NCBI GenBank assembly: GCA_945859605.1
Contig: OX243821.1
Location: 33,530,657-33,594,656, forward strand
Direction of reading: 5' to 3'
From: Lumbricus rubellus
Taxonomy: Eukaryota; Annelida; Clitellata; Crassiclitellata; Lumbricidae
DNA: 64,000 nt
In this document: piece by piece, positions 53,900-63,894 of the stretch
Layout of the letters: each line of letters begins with the position of its first letter
Numbering within the stretch: the stretch's first letter is position 1
Notes under the pieces: generated by a model
What the model saw: the letters and a program-made list of their open reading frames with translations, nothing else
The model's database searches: none
Told to the model about the DNA's origin: nothing
Program-made: the position numbers and the translations under genes

Positions 53900-55130
53900 A
53901 ATATATCCAAAAATAGTAATGAACTGATGTAATAGTAAAAGTTTTAAAAATCACTATACATTGTATATTGTATCCAATAGAAAGTTCGATATGTGACCAT
54001 GGGGTTGCAATATTGACTTCGGTCTAGCAATGTTTGTATGTGCACTTGTTATAGCGCCCCTTCAAGCTCTCTCCACTCAGAGGCGCTCCCGAATGCAGAG
54101 CGGACACTGCATCGGAGTTTCACGCCGAAGCGCTGAGCAATTGTGAGTGGACTTGCCAAAGGTCCTTACGCCGTGAGGTGGATTCGAACTCGAACCTTCC
54201 GGCTCCAAGGCAACGACGCCACCACTACACCACCGCGCCCCAATACAAAAGTTTTTGGTTACTGAAATGAAAATGAAAATTATGTTCTCACATGAAGGGT
54301 GTGCAGTTGAAATCCAGCTTCACTTTCAGCCAAAGTACCTTCGTCAGATTAGCCGTTGGTCAATTTATTGTGGTGCTAATTAAATAATATGGAAGCAATA
54401 ATATTATTATGCGTAGAGTCTGTTGCATTTCAACGACATCGTTGTACACAGAAAACTAATTAGCAAAGTCGGGGAAACGTAATAATTGTCGAACCGGCTT
54501 CTTAGAAGATTATTATGTCCTCATATGAAGCGATATAAGGGTGGGACGCAGTATGGCAATTTAAATCCATCTTCCCTTCTAGTCAAGGTCCCTTCGTCAG
54601 ATTCACCATTTGTCAATATATCGTGGCGCTAATTAAATAAAAGAGAATAGTTAATAATGATAGTACAGCAGCAATTAAGCGTAGAGTCATTTGCATTTCA
54701 ACGACATCGTTATATACAGCAAACTAATCAACAACTGACAAAAGAAGCGTCTTACATAATTATATACTGAACTATTCCACTCTGCGACTTTGTCAGTGCC
54801 AGGCCAAAGTCTGGATGAAGGAGGAGGGTGTCGCTAATGATCTTTGATATGATATCACACAGTGTCGTTAAACTGAGAATACTACTGCTTGTGCTTACAT
54901 AATAATGGTGTTATGGCTGAAGCGTTAGCATATAATGGGTTGACCACCGTGCTGTTAATATAGGCGCTTGTTCATGTAAACGTATTTCTTACCCTCAGTG
55001 GAATTTTCCCACTACTGCATTGTTTCATTCTAATAGATTGTAGACAATGTAGAGTGATACTGGTAAACACGGTCGCATAAACACTTTTAAAATTGTTTGA
55101 GACAATTAAATATTAGCAGATTTTTCGCCA
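53900..55130. repeat. D-block copy 2 (unoccupied for the foldback element)
   Basis: 54495-54772 matches 28930-29192, and 54773-55120 matches 29950-30600, with no foldback element between. A decayed motif pair ACACTTTTAAAA at 55081 corresponds to 30545. A partial third copy of the left part lies at 54245-54480. Confidence 0.65.
54031..54241 (-). mobile_element. tRNA-derived SINE inserted in GGTCTAGCAATACAAAAG
   Basis: Minus-strand copy of the 25192 family with box B (GGTTCGAATCCACC, one base changed) and the GCGCTATAACAAGTGCAC tail. The flanks GGTCTAGCAAT and AATACAAAAG together rebuild the uninterrupted sequence at about 10994 and 28815, giving a short CAAT-like target duplication. Confidence 0.8.
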
Positions 55131-55309
55131 TGCTCTATTAAATCAAAACATTGATTACGCCGTTCGTGCACAATCATGATGTTGGTTCAAATCGTTTTAA
55201 ACAGATAATAATAATTATTATGGTCAATTTAATTACTTTCATTTTGTGTGTGATTAATGTTCAACTGTCCGAGACAAACAGATTTTAAACTGCTTTCCAT
55301 GCAGCAATG

Positions 55310-55600
55310 CCAGTCCCAATTGCAGTTAAAAGAGGTGGGCGATCTTTTTATCATTGCTTTTGCATGCAGTGTCGTTGATCGAAGCCTTTTGAAATCAACG
55401 TAGCACAATAAATTCGTGATGGCGAACTTATATAGCATTGGATAAAATCGTTTTAAGGGTGTATAACATGACTGGTCTTTATTATTTCGTGTTGTTCAAG
55501 TATTACAGTTGATGAAGCACTATCAATTTCCGTCGTTTTAAAGGTTTGAAAGCATTCATTATTCGATTTCTGTTTTCGTTTTCAGACCTGTTGTCTGAGT
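55310..55600. repeat. F-block copy 4 (right part) with a minus-strand motif doublet
   Basis: Minus boxes at 55462 (ACACCCTTAAAA; TATATAAG at 55434, spacing 28) and 55547 (AAACCTTTAAAA; TATA position decayed), 85 bp apart as in copies 2 and 3. Confidence 0.55.
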
Positions 55601-55641
55601 CTTTGGGCCGACATAATAGTATGTCAATATATATATACAGG

Positions 55642-55759
55642 ACACCTTTGAAACGGAGTCCAATGAGTATATATATGCAGTAGATTTATAAAATAACGCA
55701 TCTTACTCGGAGTAAAACACAACAATATATTAGAATGGTTCAACATGTTTTGAAGGTGA
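55642..55759. promoter_or_regulatory. Convergent PSE-TATA pairs, P-block copy 4
   Basis: Plus ACACCTTTGAAA at 55642, TATATATG at 55670. Minus box at 55759 (TCACCTTCAAAA) with AATATATT around 55731. Boxes are 117 bp apart. Confidence 0.55.
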
Positions 55760-56340
55760 CTAATTAAAAAAGAAAAATTTATAATTACCACAAATATATG
55801 ATTTAAATATTTACTGTTGAATGTCCCTGTCGTGTACGACGTCCTTGCAAAACAATTCTTAGTAGTTTCTGCAAAATATTTTAACTCGTTCGAGCGACTT
55901 AGTAGGCCTAACACGTTCAACTAAATATGGAAATTCAAAGGTGTCAAGAAGATGCAACTTAATTTCATACGATATTCTATTATATTCCATTTTATTCTAT
56001 TCTAGTCTGTTCTATTCTATTGCATTCGATTTTATTCGATTCTATTCTGTATACTGACTAATAATGCATCAGTATTGTCTAATCAGAGGCGCTCCCAGTG
56101 CGAAGAACTCCTCGAGAAATAAACGTTTCAAAACAACGGGGGAGCAGATCTGAGCACGATTTAAAGCGGAAGGCACGATGCTGCGCTGTCGTAATAATAT
56201 TCGAGAATTTTCTCGGCGCCCACAAAAGCCATGCCAGGAAGCCCGGCTTATTCATTGGTAGCATTATTATTTCTAATGTAGCACCAGCCAGGACCAGGTT
56301 GAAAATTAAATGTTTTATTTCAGTTATTTTTATTCATTTC

Positions 56341-56538
56341 TCGAATTTGCCATTGCGCCCTTTCAAGCTCACTACTCAAGAGGCGCTCCCGACTACAGTG
56401 CGTGTGTTTCACGCCGAAGTACACGAGCAATTGCGAGTGAATGACTTGCTCAAGGTCCATGCGTGGCGACTTGAGGTGGAATAGAACCTGGAACTCTCCG
56501 ACTCGAATACACCAAACCCAACACTACACCACGGCGCA
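56341..56538 (-). mobile_element. tRNA-derived SINE, decayed
   Basis: CAATTGCGAGTGAATGACTT and GCGTGGCGACTTGAGGTGG match the SINE body. Box B is degraded. The left boundary has the CATTGCGCCCTTTCAAGCTC tail. Confidence 0.65.
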
Positions 56539-56677
56539 AAGAACGTTGGCGTAAAATACAGTTGTGTATGGTGTAAGACGTTTATAATTGTAGGTATAAA
56601 AATTAGTCAATTAGAAGTTAGTGCGCAAGTTTAAGAATGTTATCTTACCAACAGAAACGAAATAATGATCAAATTGA

Positions 56678-56713
56678 ACACCTTTTAAAATTTATCTTTG
56701 TCATTATATGATC
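56678..56713 (+). promoter_or_regulatory. PSE-TATA pair
   Basis: ACACCTTTTAAA at 56678 and TATATGAT at 56705, spacing 27. Confidence 0.5.
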
Positions 56714-57540
56714 AAACCAGGATCTAAGTTATTTATTGTTATAACAGCAATTAGGATGTCAGAAAAGGGACAAACTATGACGTAGAGGTCTAGAATCAAC
56801 AATATGGTCGTCACAGATAGAGAAAGAATAGAGCGGTCTCACCTACGGCGATCATTGGCCAAGTGTGTCCGCCAGCCCTCTGACCTAGACAATTGTTTCC
56901 TAGATAATAACGGTATTTTTAATGCAGCACACAAATTACGATTTTTCAGCGTACTTAATAATTATAATTATTATAGATGGCCGAAAAGATAATATTTTCT
57001 GCTTATGGAGGCAGTTTTAGTGCCGTATAGGCTACGTTTGGCTTGTGTACTGTGTAGGCCTACTTAGTTTTTCTCGAGGCCAAATAAATTGTCGTTATTG
57101 TTATTAGGCCCCTATCATTTATTTATTTTACTTTTAAAATTGAAATTTAAATTTAAAATTATTGCTATTATTATTTAAAATTATTGCTATTATTATTTTT
57201 ATCGTCCGAGGTAGGCCTATATAATATTATGATCCCTCAAGCATTAAAAACACTAATAACAATTCCTGTTTTATCTTTTCGGGTAATCTTGATTGGCGAA
57301 AAAGAATGAATTAAATATGAAATTTGTTGCTTTTTGAATAATTTACGACGCCGCGTCATAATGAATAAGAATAAATCAATCAATCATAATTTATATAGCG
57401 CCCCTTCAAGATACCTACTCAGAGGTGCTCCCGACCGATATAAAGCGAAAAAACATTGTTCAACAGTTTGTAAAATTGAGAACAGACCTTTGTCTAAATC
57501 TTTGGACTGTCATAATAATGTCAACATGATATTCCACAAG

Positions 57541-57658
57541 AAACCTTTTAAACGGAGTAAAATAAGATTACAAATGCTGCGAATTCACGAAACAGTAAAT
57601 TGTCCTTGTCATCCAATGCAGTGCTATATAACGCTGATTTAAAATGTTTTGAAGTTGT
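57541..57658. promoter_or_regulatory. Convergent PSE-TATA pairs, P-block copy 5
   Basis: Plus AAACCTTTTAAA at 57541, TTACAAAT at 57568. Minus box at 57658 (ACAACTTCAAAA), TATATAGC at 57630. Boxes are 117 bp apart. This copy is somewhat decayed. Confidence 0.5.
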
Positions 57659-58039
57659 CTAAAACTAAAAATAAAAGAAAAATTCATAATTGCACCAAAA
57701 ATAAGATATCATACCAAATCAAATTTATAAAAAATACAAAAAACAGTGTTAATATTATAATAATATTCGATTATTAAAATTCAATCTGACAAACCGCAGT
57801 ATGATTACAGATACAGGTTATACGAAATACGGCCCACAATTATAGCACGACACGCAGGTCGGCTTTACAGCTTAACACTATATTGGCCTAAGTGCTGGAA
57901 TATGAAGAGGAGGTGATCAAAAATGCAACAGATGGAGTGTTGAAATATCTATCTTGATGAGAATTTTATACTCGACCCATAAAATAAAAATTACTAAAAG
58001 TACTACATTTCTAAATAGGCACCACCTAAAATATTCTTA

Positions 58040-58076
58040 ACACCCCGGAAACAGATTGAATAAACCCCATATAAGG
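58040..58076 (+). promoter_or_regulatory. PSE-TATA pair
   Basis: ACACCCCGGAAA at 58040 and CATATAAG at 58068, spacing 28. Confidence 0.45.
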
Positions 58077-58193
58077 ATGTGATTCTCGAAGTTGCTAATT
58101 CGGATGTTTCCATTTTCCCAAAGTTCTTCCGCCTTTGTATGTGGCTCGTTAACCTTCTCTCCACCTATAAAACTTTATACTGTTGTTTTATCG

Positions 58194-59182
58194 TTAACCC
58201 TCAGGCTACCAAGCTTTTTTTGTAACACTGACTACCAAGGGGGGGGTGGTTACCACCCCCCCCCTGGATTTTGGGTTTGGTTTGAGATATCATAACTTGT
58301 AATACACCTATGGATTCAGCATTCATTTCTGCACAAAATGGTATATTTAGGTTAAACATATATGAAAGCACCCCGAAGTTATAAATTTTTTACCGTAGGC
58401 ACCCGTCGATTCCACAAAATGTATACTTTCGCATAAGCAAAATATTAGATTTTGTGTGTTTTTAACATAATTTATTTAATTAAAATAGTTTACATATAAT
58501 AAAGTCCAATATTCAACTATAAAAACTAGTAATAAGTTAGTTTTAGTTACAATAAAAAGAGAAAAAACATGTAAAACATGCTGAAAAACGTTTACGCAGA
58601 CTTATCGGTGTGCGTTGTAAAAAAAACCAACATTTTCACACATTTAAATTTATTTTGAGCACTTCCGGTCATCAAATGTCAAATTAATTGGTATCAAAAA
58701 ATAGCCCTAAATGCCCTCTATAGAATGACATAATTTATTTCTCTTAAAAAATAAATTATGAATAATTTTTTATAGGAAAAACATGAAAATTTTATGAAAA
58801 TAAAACACCCTTTTATATATTTTAATTTATTTTGAGCACTTCCGGTTGTCCAAAGACAACTCCGTGACCACCACAATGTAGCCCCACATTCCCTCTACAG
58901 AATGGTGTAATTGGTGTCTCTTCATGTCAAAGGACGAATAAGATACAGCCGATATTCTAAGGGGGGGGTGGTATCCACCCCCCCCTGGTGCCTCGGGTAT
59001 ATCGGGTATAACTTTTGAATGGTATGGTATATCATCACACATTTTAGCTCAAAATGTGTGCAAATGAATCCTCTACAGCCACCTAAAACGTCAAAATTTT
59101 ATTCCTAACGAAAAAAGTTTGATTTGGGAAAAACCTAGGGGGGGGGTGGATACCACCCCCCCCCTGGTAGCCCGAGGGTTAA
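58194..59182. mobile_element. piggyBac-like MITE, family A, copy 3
   Basis: TTAACCCTCAGGCTACCAAG to TGGTAGCCCGAGGGTTAA, about 990 bp, nearly identical to copies 2 and 4. It separates two sequences at about 57340 and 59215 that share GACGCCGC-TCATAATGAATAAG and a LINE/SINE tail, so the host region was itself duplicated. Confidence 0.85.
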
Positions 59183-59364
59183 AGCTAATTTTGAATGGTG
59201 AAAAAGAATAAATTAAATATGATTTTTTTTTGCTTTTTGAATAATTCACGACGCCGCATCATAATGAATAAGAATAACTGTCAATCAATCAAATCAATCA
59301 TAATTTATATAGCGCCCCTTCAAGATACCTACTCAGAGGCATTCCCGACCGATATAAAGCGAAA

Positions 59365-59725
59365 AAAAGGAGGAGGGACATGGAATGGGTTTAGAAGGAG
59401 AAAGAGTAGGGGGACGAGAAGGAGGAAGAAGGGATGATAGGGAGATAGAGGAGAAGGAGAACAGGCACCTACCCACCGCCGCCGCAACCAACACAACCAC
59501 CACCAACACCACAACACCAACACCACCGACATCATCATCCAGACCCACTCAAACCACCACCACCACCAGCAACAACAACAACGACAACAACAACATCCAA
59601 GGCCCACTCAAATCATCAACACCACCATCATCGTCACAAACGAAAAGTCCATAACTAATAATTTATTCAGTGATCAGTCTGCGTTCACACCTTTAAGAAA
59701 TGTTTAAATATTTCTATAAATAAAT
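59365..59725 (+). repeat. Purine tract and T-block copy 5 with a PSE-TATA pair
   Basis: A GGAGGAG-type tract (59368-59460) runs into an ACC/AAC-rich stretch (59470-59640), then ACTAATAATTTATTCAGTGA, ACACCTTTAAGA at 59687 and TATAAATA at 59715, spacing 28. Open frames on both strands are low complexity. Confidence 0.6.
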
Positions 59726-60009
59726 TCAATTACACAACTTTTTAGTTTTGTTTAGTGGGCAGTTATTGTTTCTGTCATGAAAACCTTGTATTAAACGATA
59801 TCTACAAGAGTTGTATTATGTCCATCAATTTCTTTCTGCAGGAAAACGGCCTCTGTTGTAATAATTATAAGCCCTCGTCAAATCTCGATCCATCCAGCCA
59901 AGAATCTTTCAACCCAAGACCTCTGCCGTTACTTTGGAAGTTCACTGCATGAAACTTTTCAATGATAAACGGTTTTATAATTCACAGTGGATTCCGTTGG
60001 ATTTTGAGA

Positions 60010-60560
60010 CTCATAGACACCTCTAACACGTTTTACAAAAGTTGAATAAATTTGGAACACGCATGAAAAAAAATATCTGTCCTCTCTACTTTGAGATTAT
60101 CACGGTAAGCCATCGAATCATTGTCGCTAAGTTCTTACACCGTTGTCGGTCCAGAGCGATGTGGCTCAGTTCATGAAGTGATGTTCCGAAACACTCAACA
60201 ATTGTCATTTAGTATTCTTTATGAGAACGTCCACTCTTGTATGAACCACCCATACATCTTTATCTTGATCTTGGTCAGAGATACAACAACATCATGCCTC
60301 CTCTACGCGGCCTCTGACGAAATTCTGCTGACGACCGATCAAAAGAGTTTTCATATTAAGGCGTTGCAGTCTATTCTTACGCCTGATATAATTATTAAGA
60401 GCATTGAAGTTCTTGTACATTGAAAGTCGACTATTTCGCACAGTAATCTGACTCAACTCACACGTCATGGATCATATTTTCTCCACCGAAAGTCCATAGG
60501 CTTATTATCTTCGTCCTCGTCCTCATAGTTTTGATCTTCCGATTAATGTCGAAAGACATT
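60010..60560 (+). repeat. R-block copy 3 with a PSE-TATA pair
   Basis: ACACCTCTAACA at 60017 and GAATAAAT at 60045, spacing 28. The following sequence matches 19500-19960 with many small indels; no frame survives in both. Confidence 0.5.
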
Positions 60561-60800
60561 ACATTTCTCGAGTCATGTCATAACGATCACCGACGTCGCT
60601 GCGCGACGGTTGGTCACATGCATGGACTATAGCTCTCCACTGCCTCCTATCGCGTGCAGCGGGGAGAAGATTGGATCCGGAAAGACGGGACCAAGCAAGA
60701 ATGTTGTCAATCCAGCAAATACGCGGTCTACCCTTGCATCGATAACCTTCCACGTGACCCAGCATAATGGCTTTTTTCACGCAGTCATGGGGAATCAATT
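60559..60800 (-). mobile_element. LINE fragment: ORF2 C-terminus
   Basis: The minus-strand frame gives MLGHVEGYRCKGRPRICWID, then AARDRRQWRAIVHACDQPSR and SDVGD: GHV-G-R-RGRPR--W-DN then A-DR--WR-LV. It is flanked at the 5' side by ATTGATTGATTGG. It belongs to a different subfamily from the one at 11491. Confidence 0.8.
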
Positions 60801-60914
60801 GATTGATTGGTTGATTGATTGAGGATGAGGAGAAGAAGGAGGAGGTGTACGTTCGTTTATAAAGAAGAGGATTTAGACAGATTTGGAAGTTAGTTGCTGG
60901 CGTCCAACCTTTAT

Positions 60915-60943
60915 AACAAATGTTAATTCTGTTAAAAAGGTGT
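60915..60943 (-). promoter_or_regulatory. Minus-strand PSE-TATA pair
   Basis: Box 60943 (ACACCTTTTTAA), TATAAAGG at 60915, spacing 28. Confidence 0.55.
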
Positions 60944-61343
60944 CTAAGAATTCATCGATGCTCAATTGACATTTTTGGCTAGCGATCTATTTGACGATTG
61001 CATCTGATTGAAAATTGTACGATTTCGGGTACATTTGGCCAGACCTACGTTGGAATAATGGAAACAACAAACGATACAAAGACCGAAGTTCAACAGGTCT
61101 TCATAAATACTGTCACAGGTACAACATCCATTCATATAATTAATCAACTGCATTAATTCAAGGCGCTGGTTACTTGTTTAGTGACTGACAGTTTGGCGCT
61201 CCCTCCTCTTTTCACCACGCTTTGGACTTACTGCGCTGGATGTTGCGTTTATTGGTCGTCGTTGTTACTTAAGCATTTCATACGTTTTGAAGGACGCAAA
61301 ATTCGAAGCTGCATTAGGTCGCCTGTTACTGGTTATTTTATAT

Positions 61344-61372
61344 AAATTTATTTTCATCCCTAAAAGAGGTGT
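61344..61372 (-). promoter_or_regulatory. Minus-strand PSE-TATA pair with perfect TATATAAA
   Basis: Box 61372 (ACACCTCTTTTA) and TATATAAA at 61344, spacing 28. The SINE at 61381 is inserted directly behind the box. Confidence 0.6.
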
Positions 61373-61380
61373 GTAATACA

Positions 61381-61595
61381 TGTTTGTATTGCGCTTGTTA
61401 TAGCCCCCCTTCAATCTCTCCCTACTCAGAGGCGCTCCCGAATGCAGAGCGGACACTGCATAGGAGTTTCACGCCGAAGATTTGAGCAATTGTGAGTGAA
61501 GGACTTGCCCAAGGTTCTTACGCGGCGAGGTGGATTCGAACCTCGAACCTTCCGGCCCCAAGGCAATGACTCCCCCACTGCACCATCACGCCCCA
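61381..61595 (-). mobile_element. tRNA-derived SINE
   Basis: Minus-strand member with GAGGTTCGAATCCACC (box B) and the GCGCTTGTTATAGCCCCCC-side tail. Confidence 0.8.
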
Positions 61596-61949
61596 GCAAA
61601 TGTAGCTAGTTGCAGTGGTGCCTATCAATGGAGTTTGAGATTACTATCTCCCACGGTCTGAAATATTTAAACTATAATAATTTCCTGTTCCTAGTGTGAT
61701 TTTTTTCTGTTAGTCTGTCAAAGTTCGACTTTTTCTCCCATTTGGAAAGATTTAAACGCCATTGCTTAGTTGTGCAATGTGCAATACCTTCAACGAGTTT
61801 TATGTTGCCCTCCTCAGTAATCTATGCTTGAGTCTGGCGCGATCGTGCACAATTAGTTTCATCGGTTATTATATCACGAGGCTGTTGCTTAATTGAATAT
61901 TTATCTATCGTCGCCATATCCACGTTGTTTTGTTCCCCTAAAATTTAAT

Positions 61950-61978
61950 ACATTTCATTGTTCCCTAAAAAGAGGTGT
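61950..61978 (-). promoter_or_regulatory. Minus-strand PSE-TATA pair
   Basis: Box 61978 (ACACCTCTTTTT), TATTAAAT at 61950, spacing 28. Confidence 0.5.
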
Positions 61979-62114
61979 GTAAGTGTTCAGTTCATTGTTC
62001 GACATCTTCATGATATCTAGTTCGTTCAGCATTGAATGCAGGATTCCAGATCGTCAGTTACTTTCTGCTAATCTTTTATTTTTTCTACTTTTCATTCATG
62101 CATTCAATCATTCA

Positions 62115-62475
62115 TTCATTCAGAGCATTTATATAGCACCTCTTCAAGAAACTACTCAGAGGCACTCCCAGCCCAAGTGCCCAACCACGGCCAAGAAAAT
62201 ATAAAAACTTGAGAGATTTGTAGAACGCAGCCGGATAGACCACAAGTGGAGAGCGAAGCGTAACCGGGATGCCATTCCAGACAGTAGGCCCCACGACCAA
62301 AAAAAAGTTGTTTCGCCAAGTTTCAGTTTGGTATACCAAAGACTAAAAGTGAAGGCCCAGCGTAGGGAAGAGTGGCGAAGAACCTGCATATAGGGGCAGA
62401 GAACCAGAAGAAGATAAACCTTTTGAGTGTTGAACAACATCATAATATTATTGTCGTTACAGAGCAACATTCGTT
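62115..62475 (-). mobile_element. L2-like LINE 3' end
   Basis: The minus-strand frame reads NNFFLVVGPTVWNGIPVTLR, then FYKSLKFLYFLGRG (F--VGP-VWN-LP--LR ... F---LK--LF). The tail GAGTGCCTCTGAGTAG, then CTTGAAGAGGTGC and TATATAAATGC follow at about 62125-62165. Confidence 0.75.
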
Positions 62476-62659
62476 CCAATCAACTTTTTCACATAGGCGT
62501 GAACTTTATACTCATTTAATTTACGTTAAAAGGTAGCAAGTATTATAACATTAATTTCCAATGAACGTGGGTTTTTATAGGATAGCAAAAAAACTTTGAA
62601 ATATAAAAAAATGCAAACAAAAAAAACAAGGTCAAAGTGGGAACCTTAGACATCTCTGA

Positions 62660-62892
62660 GGTGGGACGCAGTGACCATCGACTGTTAGTGGTGGCGTCGT
62701 TGCCTTGAAGCCGGAAGGTTCGAAGTTTGAATCCACCTCAGGTCGCCGCTTAGGCACCATAGCCAAGTCCTTCACACGCAGTTTCTCTGCGCTTCGGCGT
62801 GAAACTCCGATGCAGTGTCCGCGATGTAGCCAGGAGCGCCTCTGAGTAGCGGTTAAGAGCTGGAAGAGGCGCTACAACAAGTGCACATACAA
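62660..62892 (+). mobile_element. tRNA-derived SINE, partly decayed
   Basis: GTTAGTGGTGGCGTCG, GAAGTTTGAATCCACC (decayed box B) and the GCGCTTCGGCGTGAAACTCC body, ending GCGCTACAACAAGTGCAC. A decayed PSE box (AGACATCTCTGAGG, about 62650) lies just upstream. Confidence 0.7.
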
Positions 62893-62919
62893 ACAAGCAA
62901 ACATCTATAACGGTTTAAC

Positions 62920-63894
62920 TTAACCCTCAGGCTACCAAGCTTTTTTTGTAACACTGACTACCAAGGGGGGGGGGGGTGGTTACCACCCCCCCCTGGATTT
63001 TGGGTTTGGTTTGAGATATCATAACTTGTAATACATCAATGGATTCAGCATTCATTTCTGCACAAAATGGTATATTTAGGTTTGAAATATATGAAAGCAC
63101 CCCGGAATTATGAATTTTTTCCCTAGGCACCCGTCGATTTCACAAAATGTATACTTTCGCATAAGCAAAATATTAGATTCTGTGTGTTTTTAACATAATT
63201 TATTTATTTAAATATAATAAAGTCCAATATCCAACTATAAAAACTAGTAATAAGTTAGTTTTAATTACAATAAAAAGGAAAAAAACATGTATTAGCTGCT
63301 GAAAAACGTTTACGGAGACTTATCGGTTTACGTTGTAAAAAAACCCAACATTTTCACACATTTCAATTTATTTTGAGCACTTCCGGTCATCAAATGTCAA
63401 ATTAATTGGTATCAAAAGATAGCCCTAAATACCCTGTATAGAATGGCATAATTTACTTCTCTTGAAAAATAAATTTTGACTAATTTTTAATAGGAAAAAC
63501 ATGAAAAGTTTTTGAAAATAAAACACCTTTTTATATATTTTAATTTATTTTGAGCACTTCCGGTTGTCCAAAGACAACTCCGTGACCACCACAATGTAGC
63601 CCCACATTCCCTCTACAGAATGGTGTAATTCGTGTCTCTTCATGTCAAAGGACGGATAAGATACAGCCGATAATCTAAGGGGGGTGGTATCCACTCCCCC
63701 TGGTGCCTTGGGTATATCGGGTATAACTTTTGAATGGTATGGTATATCATCACACATTTTAGCTCAAAATGTGTCCAAATGAATCCTCTACAGCTACATA
63801 AAACGTCAACATTTTATTCCAAACGAAAAAAATTTGATTTGGGAAAAACCTAGGGGGGGTGGATACCACCCCCCCCTGGTAGCCCGAGGGTTAA
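62920..63894. mobile_element. piggyBac-like MITE, family A, copy 4
   Basis: TTAACCCTCAGGCTACCAAG to TGGTAGCCCGAGGGTTAA, about 975 bp. It carries the three GGGGTGGT..ACCACCCC palindromes (near 62970, 63690 and 63865), slightly diverged from copies 2 and 3. Confidence 0.85.

Noticed and set aside
25..61978. Reading the recurring motif as a CRISPR array or V(D)J-type recombination signals
   Set aside because: The DNA is eukaryotic, copies are 100-1000 bp apart on both strands, there is no CACAGTG heptamer or ACAAAAACC nonamer, and the second box is plainly TATA.
25..61978. Reading the ACACCT box as simple T-box transcription-factor half-sites (AGGTGT)
   Set aside because: Half-sites alone would not explain the extended TTTTAAA, the TATA and the fixed 27-28 bp spacing. 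It remains a possible alternative for single weak boxes.
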